Below are positions 53,767 to 62,796 of a DNA stretch of 64,000 bases, in pieces. Positions within the stretch are counted from its first letter, which is position 1. Each line of letters opens with the position of its first letter. A program made the position numbers and the translations under genes. This DNA is from Streptosporangium sp. NBC_01495 (lineage in GTDB: Bacteria > Actinomycetota > Actinomycetes > Streptosporangiales > Streptosporangiaceae), in NCBI RefSeq assembly GCF_036250735.1, contig NZ_CP109430.1, positions 1,860,001 through 1,924,000 on the forward strand, read 5' to 3'. The notes beneath the pieces were generated by a model. The model saw only the letters and a list, made by a program, of their open reading frames with translations, was not told where the DNA came from and ran no database searches.

Positions 53767-54729
53767 TTACGGGATCAGGAGCACCTTGCCGGTCGTACGG
53801 CGGGCCTCGAGGTTCTCGTGGGCGCGGGCGGCCTCGGCGAGCGGGTAGCGCTCGGAGATGTGCACCCGCAGCTGCCCGGAGGCCACCCAGCCGTAGAGGT
53901 CGGAGGCGCGCCAGACGAGCTCGTCGCGGGTGGCGATGTAGGAGCCCAGCGTCGGACGGGTCAGGAAGAGGGAGCCGTTCCTGGCGAGGATCTGCGGGTC
54001 GACCGGCGGGACCGGGCCGCTGGCCTGGCCGTACAGCGCCATCATGCCGCGCGGTCGCAGCGAGGCGACGCTCTCGTCGAAGGTGGCCGCGCCCACGCCG
54101 TCGTAGACGACGTGCACGCCGGAGCCGGTCAGGTCGCGGACCGCGTCGGCGAAGCCCTGGTAGCGGAACACCTCGTCGGCGCCCGCCTGGCGGGCCAGGA
54201 TCTCCTTCTCCTCGGTGGAGACCGTGCCGATCACCCGGGCGCCGCGCAGCTTGGCGATCTGGGTGAGCAGCAGGCCCATGCCCCCGGCGGCGGCGTGTAC
54301 CAGGACGTCGTCGCCCGCCTTCACCTCGTACGTGGAGTGCGTCAGGTAGTGGGCGGTCAGTCCCTGGAGTGTGACGGCCGCCGCGACCTCGGCCGTCACC
54401 CCCTCGGGTACGGCGAGCAGTTTGGAGGCGGGCACCACGGTCCTGGAGGCGTAGCTGCCCGGCACGCTCGACCACGCCACGGTGTCGCCGACGGCGACGC
54501 CGCGGACGTCCTCGCCGACCGCGGCGACGGTGCCCGCGCCCTCCTCGCCGGGGACGAAGGGCAGGGAGAGCGGGTAGCGGCCCATCCGGTGGTAGACGTC
54601 GATGAAGTTCACCCCGGAGGCGGCGACGTCGACCAGGACGTCGCCGGGATTCACCTTGGGATCCGGGTGATCGTCGGTGTAGGTGAGAGCCTCGGGCCCG
54701 CCGGTGGCGGAGATGACTATGGCGCGCAT
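53767..54729 (-). CDS. Zinc-independent quinone oxidoreductase (MDR family)
   Basis: 320 residues, medium-chain dehydrogenase/reductase fold of the NADPH:quinone oxidoreductase type. N-terminal catalytic domain with VLVDVAASGVNFIDVYHRMG and LPFVPGEEGAGTVAAVGEDV; NADPH-binding VLVHAAAGGMGLLLTQIAKL; then LFLTRPTLGSYIATRDEL and C-terminal HENLEARRTTGKVLL. No structural or catalytic zinc cysteine cluster is present, as expected for QOR. ATG 54729 follows GGAG. Convergent with the repeat array, divergent from nothing nearby; the kinase gene lies upstream on the same strand. Confidence 0.93.
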   Translation of the reverse strand: MRAIVISATGGPEALTYTDDHPDPKVNPGDVLVDVAASGVNFIDVYHRMGRYPLSLPFVPGEEGAGTVAAVGEDVRGVAVGDTVAWSSVPGSYASRTVVPASKLLAVPEGVTAEVAAAVTLQGLTAHYLTHSTYEVKAGDDVLVHAAAGGMGLLLTQIAKLRGARVIGTVSTEEKEILARQAGADEVFRYQGFADAVRDLTGSGVHVVYDGVGAATFDESVASLRPRGMMALYGQASGPVPPVDPQILARNGSLFLTRPTLGSYIATRDELVWRASDLYGWVASGQLRVHISERYPLAEAARAHENLEARRTTGKVLLIP

Positions 54730-54795
54730 CGTGCTGAACTCCTTTGGTCGGTCAGGTGCCCCGATCGTCCCCGGCGGCGTGCGGATCACTCGCCG

Positions 54796-56724
54796 TCAAG
54801 GCTGTTTGGTGGAGGCGGGGCCGTGCAGAGTGAAGTTGTCGAACGCGGCCCTGAGGACGGCGTCGCTGTTCTCGCCCACCCGGGCGATCACGCCGACCAG
54901 CCCGTTGGGCAGCGGGTTGGTGTCGAGGAACGACTGGGTCTGCTCGTCGTTGACCCACATGGTGAGCTGCACGCCCCCCTCGACGCCGGTGCACTCCGCC
55001 GCGAGCCGGATGGCCTCGTCCTTGGGCAGGTCGACCTTGACGGGCTTGGTGAGCTCGCCCCCGGCGCTCTTGACGGTCTTGCGGATGCGGGCGTTGCCCG
55101 AGGTGTCGAGCAGGAACTCGTACCGCGTCGCCTTGTTGTCGTCCTCACCGCGGCAGAACAGCCCGTACTCGCCCATGCCGATGGTGCCGGAACGGATCGT
55201 GATGTCGGAGCCGAGCAGGATCCTGGCCGGTGTGACCGGGATGGGGCTGGCCGTGGGGTCGGGGGTGGCCGGGGGAGCGGACACGAAGGGGATCGGGGCC
55301 TGCTCCCGCCTGACGGGGGAGTAACCGCTGACGTCGACGGCGTAGTACCCCTCGGGGGCGTAGCCGTACGTGCCGGTCATCGGGTTGTAGGTGCCGCCGC
55401 TCCAGCCGGTGCCGCTCTGGGTGAAGTCGTCCTGGTAGAGCAGGGTGAGGTTCTCCGGCGGGCCGCCGGGAGCGAGCGCGAGGCGCAGCCCGATTCCTCC
55501 GGCCACCACCAGCAGGGCCGCCACGGCCACCCCGACGGCCAGCCTCCGCCGCCCGGCCGCCCGGCCGAGCCAGGAGGGCCCGGTGTCGCCCCGCGGCGGA
55601 CCGGGGAGGGTGTGGCCGGGGCCGTCGTGCGCGGCGCCGGGCGCGGCATGGCCGGAACCCGGCCACGAGACGCCGGAGACCGGGTGACCACCTTGCGCGG
55701 ACGGCACGGTGTGGGCCGCGTGACCCCGGCCGGGATCGGCGCTCTGTCCCGGGTGACCCCAGCCGGAGGCGGGATCCTGTCCCGGATGGCTCCAGCCAGG
55801 ATCGGAGGGCGTACCGGGAGGGCCCGAGGGGCCGGTCCCGGTCCAGGGGGCGCCGCCCGGCGTTTCCCCAGGTCCCTGCCAGGAGACCTGGACCGAGTGG
55901 GCGGCCTGCTCCGGCGCGGCGGACCGGCCCACCAGGTGGTCGAGGAGCTGCTGTGAGGTGGGCCGGTGCCGCGGGTCCTTGGCCAGGGCGTAGGTGACCA
56001 GCTCGCGCAGCGCGGGCTCCATGCCCTCCAGGGAGGGCTCGGTGTTGAGCACCTGGTACAGCACCGCGGGCAGCGCCTCGCCGCCGAACGGCGCCCGCCC
56101 GCTGGAGGCGAAGGCCATCAGGCAGCCCCACGAGAACACGTCGCAGGCGGCCGAGACCGGCTCGCCGCGCAGCACCTCGGGCGCCATGTAGCGGGGGGTG
56201 CCGAGGATCTCGCCGGTCCCGGTCATCCCGCCGAGGGTGTCCAGCGCGCGGGCGATACCGAAGTCGATCACGCGGGGGCCGATGGGGGAGAGCAGCACGT
56301 TGGACGGCTTGAGGTCGCGGTGCACCACTCCGGCGCCGTGGATGGCGGTCAGCGCGGTCGCCACCCCGACGGCCAGCGCGTCGAGGCTGGAGCCGCGGAG
56401 CGGCCCGCCGGAGTCGACGGCCTCCTCGAGATTGGGGCCGGTGACGTACTCGGTGACGACGTAGAGCTGGCCGTCGTCGAGCGCCGCCTCGATGACCGCG
56501 GCCGTGCAGAACCTGCGGACCCGCTGTGCCGCGTCGGCCTCCCTGCGAAAGCGCATCCGGAACCGTTCGTGCTGGCTGTACTCCGGATTGATGACCTTGA
56601 TGGCGACCTGCTGCCCGTCAGGGGACTCGCCGAGATAGACCGTGCCCATCCCGCCGCGGCCCAGCTGACTGAGCACGCGGTATCGGCCTATCTGCTGGGG
56701 TTCGTCGGGACTGAGGTTGCTCAC
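54796..56724 (-). CDS. Membrane Ser/Thr protein kinase
   Basis: About 642 residues. Kinase domain (about 14-275): glycine loop LGRGGMGTVYLGES, lysine in VAIKVINPEY, catalytic loop VVHRDLKPSNVLL, DFG in VIDFGIARAL, and GTPRYMAPEVL. A Gly/Pro/Ser/His-rich linker of about 110 residues leads to one membrane helix (LAVGVAVAALLVVAGGIGLR) and an extracellular domain of about 210 residues (LLYQDDFTQSGTGWSGGTYN; DNKATRYEFLLDTSGNARIR), resembling a jelly-roll sensor, not PASTA. Start GTG 56724 (VSNLSPDEPQQ) fits family practice; ATG 56742 is possible. Signal and targets unknown. Confidence 0.92.
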   Translation of the reverse strand: MSNLSPDEPQQIGRYRVLSQLGRGGMGTVYLGESPDGQQVAIKVINPEYSQHERFRMRFRREADAAQRVRRFCTAAVIEAALDDGQLYVVTEYVTGPNLEEAVDSGGPLRGSSLDALAVGVATALTAIHGAGVVHRDLKPSNVLLSPIGPRVIDFGIARALDTLGGMTGTGEILGTPRYMAPEVLRGEPVSAACDVFSWGCLMAFASSGRAPFGGEALPAVLYQVLNTEPSLEGMEPALRELVTYALAKDPRHRPTSQQLLDHLVGRSAAPEQAAHSVQVSWQGPGETPGGAPWTGTGPSGPPGTPSDPGWSHPGQDPASGWGHPGQSADPGRGHAAHTVPSAQGGHPVSGVSWPGSGHAAPGAAHDGPGHTLPGPPRGDTGPSWLGRAAGRRRLAVGVAVAALLVVAGGIGLRLALAPGGPPENLTLLYQDDFTQSGTGWSGGTYNPMTGTYGYAPEGYYAVDVSGYSPVRREQAPIPFVSAPPATPDPTASPIPVTPARILLGSDITIRSGTIGMGEYGLFCRGEDDNKATRYEFLLDTSGNARIRKTVKSAGGELTKPVKVDLPKDEAIRLAAECTGVEGGVQLTMWVNDEQTQSFLDTNPLPNGLVGVIARVGENSDAVLRAAFDNFTLHGPASTKQP

Positions 56725-56761
56725 CTTTGTACCTAACCGCATACGCCGTCACATGAGTGAT

Positions 56762-57424
56762 TCAGCCTATCGATCTCTTGCCACTCGCCAGCAATCGCAA
56801 CAGCGGCACGTCCACTTTTTCCAGACTGTCCACGGTCAGCACGTCCTCCGCCACCGGATCGCCGGAGACCGACACCACCCGGCACCCCGCCGCGCGGGCC
56901 GCCGCGAGCCCGGTCGGGCTGTCCTCCACGGCCACGCAGTCGGCGGGGTCGAGGCCCAGCCCGGAGGCCGCCCGCAGGTACGGGTCCGGCAGCGGCTTGC
57001 CGCGCGCGGTGTCCTCGGCGGCCAGCACCAGGGCGAACCGCTCCGCCCCGACGCTGCGCAGCACCATGTCCACGATGAGCCGCGGCGAGGCGCTGACCAG
57101 CGCGGTGGGCACGCCCTCCGCCTCCAGGTCGTCCAGCAGCCGGATCGCACCGGGTAGCGGTGTCACCCCGCCGGAGACGTGCCCGGCGAAGGCCTCGGTG
57201 AGCCGCGCCCCGATCCCTTCCACATCCGCTGTGGCGGGCGCGCGCCGCGCGAGGTAGCCGGCCGCGTCCTCGACCAGGCGGCCGAGGACGTGGCCGGCGT
57301 CGGCCTCCGTCAGTTCCAGGCCCAGCTCGGCGGCGACCGCCACGCACGCCTGCCACCACATTCCCTCGGTGTCGACGAGCGTGCCGTCCATGTCGAACAG
57401 GACGGCCCTGAGCTCACCCGACAC
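56762..57424 (-). CDS. HAD-superfamily phosphatase
   Basis: 220 residues. Motif I AVLFDMDGTLVDTEGMWW, motif II TALVSASPR, motif III with lysine TARGKPLPDPYLRAAS, motif IV VAVEDSPTGLAAARAAG. The cap is of the beta-phosphoglucomutase/phosphatase type. GTG 57424 overlaps the end of the ABC ATPase gene by 11 nt, so it is co-transcribed as the last gene of the importer operon; it may dephosphorylate the imported compound. Substrate unknown. Confidence 0.92.
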   Translation of the reverse strand: MSGELRAVLFDMDGTLVDTEGMWWQACVAVAAELGLELTEADAGHVLGRLVEDAAGYLARRAPATADVEGIGARLTEAFAGHVSGGVTPLPGAIRLLDDLEAEGVPTALVSASPRLIVDMVLRSVGAERFALVLAAEDTARGKPLPDPYLRAASGLGLDPADCVAVEDSPTGLAAARAAGCRVVSVSGDPVAEDVLTVDSLEKVDVPLLRLLASGKRSIG

Positions 57425-58517
57425 CCGCGACGTCCTCCGACTCGGAGGGGGTCGCGGAGTTCGCGGGGTCTGTGAGAACGGGAGCGGGGGCGGTGCGCGC
57501 CGCGACGAGCACGGGCCGCTGCACGAGGGCGACGTCCACCCGCGTGCCCGGCGCCAGGCGTACCGCGTCGTGTCCCGGCACGTCGCTGAGAACCTCCAGC
57601 TCGCCCACCCGCACCCGCAGCCGCGCGGTGGAGCCGCGGAAGGACGACGCCACGATCGTGGCGCCCCCGTCGGGGGAGGGCGTGACCAGCACGGCCTCGG
57701 GGCGCACCAGCACGTCGACGTCGGGCGAGGACGGCAGGGGACCGTCCACCGGCATGAGCTTCCCCATGACGGTGACCTCCTGGCCGGACAGGCGGCCGGG
57801 GACGTGGTTCATCGCGCCGACGAACTCCGCCACGAACGGGGTGGCGGGCCGGTCGTAGACCTCGGCGGGCCGGCCGCACTGCTCCAGCCGCCCGGCGCGC
57901 AGCACCGCGACCTTGTCGGCGACCGACAGGGCCTCCTCCTGGTCGTGGGTGACGAAGATGGTGGTGATGCCCAGTTCGAGCTGGAGCCGCCGGATCTCCT
58001 CGCGCAGCGAGACGCGGACCTTGGCGTCCAGCGCGGACAGCGGCTCGTCGAGCAGCAGCACGCGCGGCTCCAGCGCCAGCGCCCTGGCCAGGGCGACGCG
58101 CTGCTGCTGGCCGCCGGACAGCTCGTGCGGGTAGCGCTGGGCGTGCGTCGGCAGGCCGACCAGCTCCAGCAACTCGTCCGCCCGCGCGTGCCGCTTCGCG
58201 GTCGGCACCTTGCGCACCCGCAGCCCGAAGGCCACGTTGTCCCTGGCGTTGAGGTTGGGGAACAGGCTGTAGGACTGGAAGACCATGCCCGCGTCGCGCC
58301 GGTTGGCGGGGACCCGGGTGATGTCCTTGCCGTCCACGAGCACCGCTCCGGCGTCGGGGTGCTCGAAACCGGCGACGCAGCGCAGCGCCGTGGTCTTCCC
58401 GCAGCCGGAAGGGCCGAGCAGGGCCATCAGCTCGCCCTGTTCGACGGTGAGGTCCAGGCCGTCCAGGGCCACCGTACGGCCGAACGCGCGGCGCAGCCCC
58501 CGGAACTCGACGGTCAT
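57414..58517 (-). CDS. ABC importer ATP-binding protein
   Basis: 367 residues. Walker A LLGPSGCGKTTALRCVAGFE, Q-loop FQSYSLFPNL, signature ELSGGQQQRVALARAL, Walker B RVLLLDEPLSALDAKVRVSL and H-loop FVTHDQEEALSV; a TOBE-like C-terminus follows (about 270-340). This is the spermidine/iron/phosphonate-type importer subgroup. ATG 58517 has GGAAGG upstream and overlaps the second permease stop (ATGA). Third step of a five-gene operon with binding protein, two permeases and HAD phosphatase. Confidence 0.94.
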   Translation of the reverse strand: MTVEFRGLRRAFGRTVALDGLDLTVEQGELMALLGPSGCGKTTALRCVAGFEHPDAGAVLVDGKDITRVPANRRDAGMVFQSYSLFPNLNARDNVAFGLRVRKVPTAKRHARADELLELVGLPTHAQRYPHELSGGQQQRVALARALALEPRVLLLDEPLSALDAKVRVSLREEIRRLQLELGITTIFVTHDQEEALSVADKVAVLRAGRLEQCGRPAEVYDRPATPFVAEFVGAMNHVPGRLSGQEVTVMGKLMPVDGPLPSSPDVDVLVRPEAVLVTPSPDGGATIVASSFRGSTARLRVRVGELEVLSDVPGHDAVRLAPGTRVDVALVQRPVLVAARTAPAPVLTDPANSATPSESEDVAGVG

Positions 58518-59368
58518 CGACGTTTCCTTCCCGCACCCGAGAGGGTGAGCAGCAGCAGCCAGATGAGGAGCAGGCTGATGATCGACAGGGCGACGGAGAG
58601 CTGCCCGTCGTTCCCGGAGATGGTCACGATCCAGACCGGGAACGTCTCGTAGCCGAGCAGAGCGGCGACGGTGTACTCGCCGAGCACCAGCGCGAGGGTG
58701 AGGAACGAGGCGCTGGCGATGGAGGAGCGGATGTTGGGGATGATCACGCGGAACAGCACGTACGGCCACGAGGCGCCCAGGTTGCGGGCCGCCTCCACCA
58801 GCGTCCGCACGTCGATCGCGCGCAGCCCGGCGTCCAGCGACCGGTAGGCGAACGGCAGCGTCAGCATCACGTACGCGAGCACCAGGACGAACGGGAACCT
58901 CTCGTCCTGGATGGCGATCAGCGTCGCCCAGAACGGGGTGGCGGCCAGCGCGTCGACGCCGTCGCGCAGCGCCGTGCTGATGCCGACCACGTAGGTGATC
59001 GGCGGTACGACCAGCGGGAGCGTGGAGATCAGCTCCAGCACCGGCCGCAGCCGGGGCGCGCCGAGCCGTACGGCCAGCATCGCCGGAAGGGTGAGCAGCA
59101 GCACCGCGACGATGGTCGCGGCGGCGAGCGCCAGGGAGAGCAGCAGGCTGGGCAGGAAGCCGGGCGCCGACAGGATCCGCCCGTAGGCGGCGAGCGAGAA
59201 GCCCTGGCCCTCCGAGTAGACGGTGAACCAGAAGGACACCGCCATCGGCACGACGAAGTAGAGCGCCGCGACGACCAGTACGATCCCCCGCCAGGCCCGC
59301 CGCTGCCCGGGGCGGGCGGTGGCGGCGGGGCCCGGGGTGACGTCGGGCAGCGTGGCTACCGCAACCAT
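58514..59368 (-). CDS. ABC importer permease (second)
   Basis: 284 residues with six membrane helices, e.g. IVLVVAALYFVVPMAVSFWF, FLPSLLLSLALAAATIVAVL and ISLLLIWLLLLTLSGAG. The EAA loop, which contacts the ATPase, is VEAARNLGASWPYVLFRVII. ATG 59368 follows GGAG. Pairs with the first permease, with a 13-nt overlap. Confidence 0.93.
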   Translation of the reverse strand: MVAVATLPDVTPGPAATARPGQRRAWRGIVLVVAALYFVVPMAVSFWFTVYSEGQGFSLAAYGRILSAPGFLPSLLLSLALAAATIVAVLLLTLPAMLAVRLGAPRLRPVLELISTLPLVVPPITYVVGISTALRDGVDALAATPFWATLIAIQDERFPFVLVLAYVMLTLPFAYRSLDAGLRAIDVRTLVEAARNLGASWPYVLFRVIIPNIRSSIASASFLTLALVLGEYTVAALLGYETFPVWIVTISGNDGQLSVALSIISLLLIWLLLLTLSGAGRKRR

Positions 59369-60234
59369 CGGGAGCTCCTCTTCTGCAGCGGCAGGTAGAC
59401 CGCCATCACCAGCAGCGCGATGACGATCATGTCGAGGCTCAGGGCGAGCGCGACGTTCTCGTACCCGATGAGGACGTCCCCGGTGAGGGCCTCGGCGATC
59501 TGCAGGGTGACCAGCGGGACCGTGCTGCCGACCATGGCGTAGGCGGTGGCATAGGCGGCGAACGCGCCGCCGAACAGCAGGACGAGGCCGCCGAGCAGGG
59601 CCGGGGTCAGCACCGGGATGCCGACGTAGCGCCAGAACTGCCAGGTGGTGGCGCCGTTGTTCTGCGCCGCCTCCCGCCACTGCGGGCGCAGGCCGTCCAG
59701 CGCCGGGGTCACGACGAGCACCATCAGCGGCACCGAGAAGTACATGTAGACCAGGGCCAGGCCCCAGAAGTTGTACAGCACTCCCGGGCCGAGACCCAGC
59801 GCGGTGGTGATCACCCCCGAGTTGCCCAGGGTGGCGATCCAGATGAAGGCGAGCGGCACGCCGCCGAAGTTGGACAGCACGCCGGAGAAGGTCAGCACGG
59901 CCTCGCGCAGCGCCGTGAACCGGGAGGTGATCACGGCCTGGGCCAGGAACGTCCCGGCGACCGCGGCGGCGACCGCCACCACGGCCGACAGCTGGACGCT
60001 GCTGAGCAGGGCGTTCAGGTAGGGCCCCTGGAGGCTCCTGGCCAGGTTGGCGGTGCCGAAGGAGGACACCTTGGTCGCCGGGTCCTTGACGGTGAACGCG
60101 CCGGCCAGCAGCGTGAGCGCCGGGATCCCGAAGGCCACCGCCGTCACGACCAGCAGCGGCAGGGCTCCCAGCCAGTTCTTGGAGCGAGGACGGCCGCCGC
60201 GCGGGGCGGCGGCCGTGACAGCCGGGACCGTCAT
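59356..60234 (-). CDS. ABC importer permease (first)
   Basis: 292 residues with six membrane helices (ALPLLVVTAVAFGIPALTLL; AVVAVAAAVAGTFLAQAVI; MIVIALLVMAVYLPL). EAA-like loop: REAAQNNGATTWQFWRYVGI. Start ATG 60234, overlapping the binding-protein stop by 4 nt. Typical pair of BPD-type importer permeases. Confidence 0.93.
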   Translation of the reverse strand: MTVPAVTAAAPRGGRPRSKNWLGALPLLVVTAVAFGIPALTLLAGAFTVKDPATKVSSFGTANLARSLQGPYLNALLSSVQLSAVVAVAAAVAGTFLAQAVITSRFTALREAVLTFSGVLSNFGGVPLAFIWIATLGNSGVITTALGLGPGVLYNFWGLALVYMYFSVPLMVLVVTPALDGLRPQWREAAQNNGATTWQFWRYVGIPVLTPALLGGLVLLFGGAFAAYATAYAMVGSTVPLVTLQIAEALTGDVLIGYENVALALSLDMIVIALLVMAVYLPLQKRSSRWLR

Positions 60235-61400
60235 CCCGAGACCGCGGCGCCCCAGCCTCCGGCCAGGACCTCCTTGGCCTTGTTGACCTGTGCCTCCGTC
60301 GGGAAGGTGGGCTCACCCTCGACCGGCGGGAGGTTGGCCTCCGCGGCCGCGTCGACCGTGCCGTCGGCCTTCATCGCGGGCAGCAGCACCGGGCGGGCGA
60401 AGCCGCCGAGGTAGAGGTTCTGGCCCTCGGGGCTGTAGAGGAACTCCTGCCACAGGCGCGCGGCGGCCGGGTGCGGGGCGTCCTTGTTGATGGCCTGGGC
60501 GTAGAGCTGGAAGTACTTGCCGTCGCTGGGGATGACGGTCTTCCAGTCGAGACCCTTCTCCGCCATCTTGGGGGCGTAGGCGGCGTTGTTGTAGTCCCAG
60601 TCGAGGCTGATCTGGGTCTCGCCCTTCTCGATGGTGGCCGGGGTGGTCTCCACGGGGTTGAAGTTTCCGGCCTCCTTCAGCTTCTTGAAGAAGTCCAGGC
60701 CGGGCTGGATGTCGTCGAAGGAGCCGCCGTTGGCGAGGGCCGCCGCGTACACACCCGCGAACGCCGAGCCCGACTTGGTCGGGTTGCCGTTCAGCGCGAC
60801 CTTGCCCTTGTACTCGGGCTTGAGCAGGTCGGCGTAGGTCTCCGGGCACTTGGCGATCTTCTTGGCGTCGCAGCCGATGGAGACGTAGCCGCCGTAGTCG
60901 TTGAACCAGAGGCCACTCGCCTCCTTCTGGTTCTCGGGGATCTTGTCCCAGGTCTCGACCTTGTACGGCGCGAACAGGCCCTCGGCGGCACCGCTGATCG
61001 CGAAGGACTGGCCGAGGTCGAGCACGTCGGGGGCGCGGTCCTGGCCCTTGCGGGTTTTCACCGCGTTGATCTCGTCGGCGCTGGCGGCGTCGGGGGTCTC
61101 GCTCTCGATCTCGATGCCGTACTTCGCCTTGAAGGCCTCGATGATCTTTCCGTAGTTGGCCCAGTCGGGCGGGAGGGCGATGACGTGGAGCTTGCCCTCC
61201 TTCTTGGCGGCCTCGACGAGCTTGTCCAGCCCGCCGAAGTCGGCCGCGGAGGTGGCGGTTCTGGCGTCCACTCCGGCCGCGGAGCCTCCGTCGGAGGCGC
61301 CCGCCGACGGTGCCGCCGTGGTGGGGGCGGCTCCGCACGCTGTGGCGCCCACCAGGAGGAAGGCGGCCAGGCCTGCAAAGCGAACTCGGGATGCGATCAC
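60231..61400 (-). CDS. ABC importer solute-binding lipoprotein
   Basis: 389 residues. Signal sequence with lipobox (LLVGATAC, Cys near residue 22), then a periplasmic-binding-protein fold of the iron/spermidine/2-aminoethylphosphonate type: KLVEAAKKEGKLHVIALPPD, FKAKYGIEIESETPDAASAD, VLDLGQSFAISGAAEGLFAP, LNGNPTKSGSAFAGVYAAAL, ISLDWDYNNAAYAPKM and FLYSPEGQNLYLGGFARPVL. GTG 61400 is preceded by GGGAG. The HAD phosphatase at the end of the operon and the GntR/UTRA regulator opposite would fit uptake of a phosphorylated or phosphonate compound, which is not proven. Confidence 0.93.
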   Translation of the reverse strand: MIASRVRFAGLAAFLLVGATACGAAPTTAAPSAGASDGGSAAGVDARTATSAADFGGLDKLVEAAKKEGKLHVIALPPDWANYGKIIEAFKAKYGIEIESETPDAASADEINAVKTRKGQDRAPDVLDLGQSFAISGAAEGLFAPYKVETWDKIPENQKEASGLWFNDYGGYVSIGCDAKKIAKCPETYADLLKPEYKGKVALNGNPTKSGSAFAGVYAAALANGGSFDDIQPGLDFFKKLKEAGNFNPVETTPATIEKGETQISLDWDYNNAAYAPKMAEKGLDWKTVIPSDGKYFQLYAQAINKDAPHPAAARLWQEFLYSPEGQNLYLGGFARPVLLPAMKADGTVDAAAEANLPPVEGEPTFPTEAQVNKAKEVLAGGWGAAVSG

Positions 61401-61428
61401 TGTGTCTCCCAAGGGGGTGTCGCGCAAT

Positions 61429-61457
61429 ATTTCACGAAAGTAGACGAACTTGTACAA
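61429..61457 (-). promoter_or_regulatory. Promoter of the ABC importer operon with GntR-type operator
   Basis: Reading the minus strand: -35 TTGTAC, 17-nt spacer, -10 TGAAAT, about 29 nt before GTG 61400. The -35 lies in the perfect palindrome TTGTACAA (61450-61457), a form recognised by GntR/HutC-type repressors. The divergent gene at 61969 encodes such a regulator. Confidence 0.6.
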
Positions 61458-61710
61458 ACAAGCTAGACCTCCTGTGTCGTGAATCAGTTGCTGTTTGGTG
61501 AACGGGTGGAGTACGGCGGTGAAATGCGCGGACCCGGGCTATGTGCGTCATTAATGCTTGTTTAGGGTGGGGCTGAGCCGGACGCCAGGTGTGCGCAGCG
61601 AGGGATTCCGCTGACGCGCGCCGGGCCCGGACGCGAGAGAGCGGCTTGAGAGGCGAGGCGAGATTGCGCGGTCACCGGGTGTTCGCGGATGCGTGGGAAA
61701 GGGCCCTGAG

Positions 61711-61965
61711 GTTCGCGGGCGCACCGGAGGGGACGTGGGCGTCCGCGGGTCGTCCGGAGAGGGCGCGGGTGTTCGCGGGGACGCGGGCGTTCGCGGGTCG
61801 TCCGGAGAGGATGCGGGTGTTCGCGGGGACGCGGGTGTCCGCAGGTTGTTCGGGGAGGGCGTGGGTGTTCGCGGGTCGTCCGGAGAGGGTGGGGCGTCCG
61901 GAAGGGACGCGGACGGGCACGCGGGGAGGGGCTCTCGCGTTCGCGGGCGCACCGGAGGGGACGCG
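61711..61965. repeat. Imperfect 48-bp and shorter repeats upstream of the GntR gene
   Basis: GCGGGTCGTCCGGAG-type units begin near 61745, 61793, 61841 (degenerate) and 61871. The block GTTCGCGGGCGCACCGGAGG occurs on both sides (about 61714 and 61940). Continuing open frames across it are low-complexity and not accepted as coding. 61458-61710 has no gene. Confidence 0.8.
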
Positions 61966-61968
61966 GAG

Positions 61969-62724
61969 GTGACGGCCAGGTACATGGGCATCGCGGAGGA
62001 ACTGCGCGACGCGATCATGCGAGGCGAGTATCCCGTGGGCGCCCAGCTGCCTTCCGAGGCCGAACTGGCCGCCCGCTTCGCGGCCTCGCGCGGCACGGTC
62101 CGCCAGGCGGTCGCCGTACTCGCCACCGAGGGCCTGGTCGGGTCCCGGCAGGGGGCCAGGCGCATCGTGCTCGGCCGCGAGCGCAGCCAGAGCTTCGCCG
62201 AGCTGCACAGCTTCGCCCAGTGGGCGCGGGCGATGGGCTACCGCGTCAGCGGGCAGGTGCTGCAGCAGCGCCGCAGGGGCGCCGGGGCCACCGAGGCCGT
62301 ACGGCTCGCGCTCCAGCCGGGCGAGCCGGTGCTCTCCGTGCTGCGGCTGCGCTCCCTGGAGGGCGAGCCGGTGATGCTGGAGCGCACGGTCTACGCCGGA
62401 TGGATCGCCCCGGCCGTCGAGCGCATCGAACCCGGCTGCGAGTCGGTCACCCAGGCCCTCTACGAGAGCGTCGGCCTCGTCTTCGCCTACGGCGAGCACC
62501 TCATCGACGCGGTGGCCGCGGGCGTCCAGGACTCCAGGCTGCTGGCCGTGCGCAGGGGCAGCCCGCTGCTGCGCCAGCGCCGGGTCACCACCACCCACGA
62601 GGGACGGCCCGTCGAGTGGTCCGACGACCGCTACCGCGCGGGCAGCGTGACCTTCAGCATCCGCAACTCGGTGGACGCCAACCCGCTCGTCCGGCAGATG
62701 GGTGACTTGCGCCCGGCCCCGTGA
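61969..62724 (+). CDS. GntR-family regulator with UTRA domain
   Basis: 251 residues. GntR winged helix (IAEELRDAIMRGEYPVGAQL; AARFAASRGTVRQAVAVLAT; GLVGSRQGARRIVL) then a UTRA/HutC effector domain (about 85-245: FAQWARAMGYRVSGQVLQQR; LRSLEGEPVMLERTVYAG; VRRGSPLLRQRRVTTTHEGR). GTG 61969 follows GGAGGGG at about 7 nt. It lies opposite the ABC importer operon and is probably its repressor, via the TTGTACAA site. Confidence 0.92.
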   Translation: MTARYMGIAEELRDAIMRGEYPVGAQLPSEAELAARFAASRGTVRQAVAVLATEGLVGSRQGARRIVLGRERSQSFAELHSFAQWARAMGYRVSGQVLQQRRRGAGATEAVRLALQPGEPVLSVLRLRSLEGEPVMLERTVYAGWIAPAVERIEPGCESVTQALYESVGLVFAYGEHLIDAVAAGVQDSRLLAVRRGSPLLRQRRVTTTHEGRPVEWSDDRYRAGSVTFSIRNSVDANPLVRQMGDLRPAP

Positions 62725-62736
62725 GAACGTATGTTC
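62725..62736 (+). promoter_or_regulatory. LexA/SOS box
   Basis: GAAC-GTAT-GTTC followed by GA matches the actinobacterial SOS box (GAAC-N4-GTTC) exactly. It starts immediately after the GntR stop codon and 61-72 nt upstream of the DUF6504 start. Confidence 0.75.
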
Positions 62737-62796
62737 GATACGCCAGACCCGTCTTCCCCCGGGTGCTCATCCGAAAGCCGCGGGAGAAGAAGCGTC

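Noticed and set aside
52892-54475. Second minus-strand open frame through the same array and the oxidoreductase gene
   Set aside because: Overlaps a clear quinone oxidoreductase gene in another frame; composition is repeat-driven.
61693-61968. 92-codon N-terminal extension of the GntR protein
   Set aside because: Gly/Val/Arg repeats from the upstream repeat array; the good ribosome site and the GntR fold both begin at GTG 61969.
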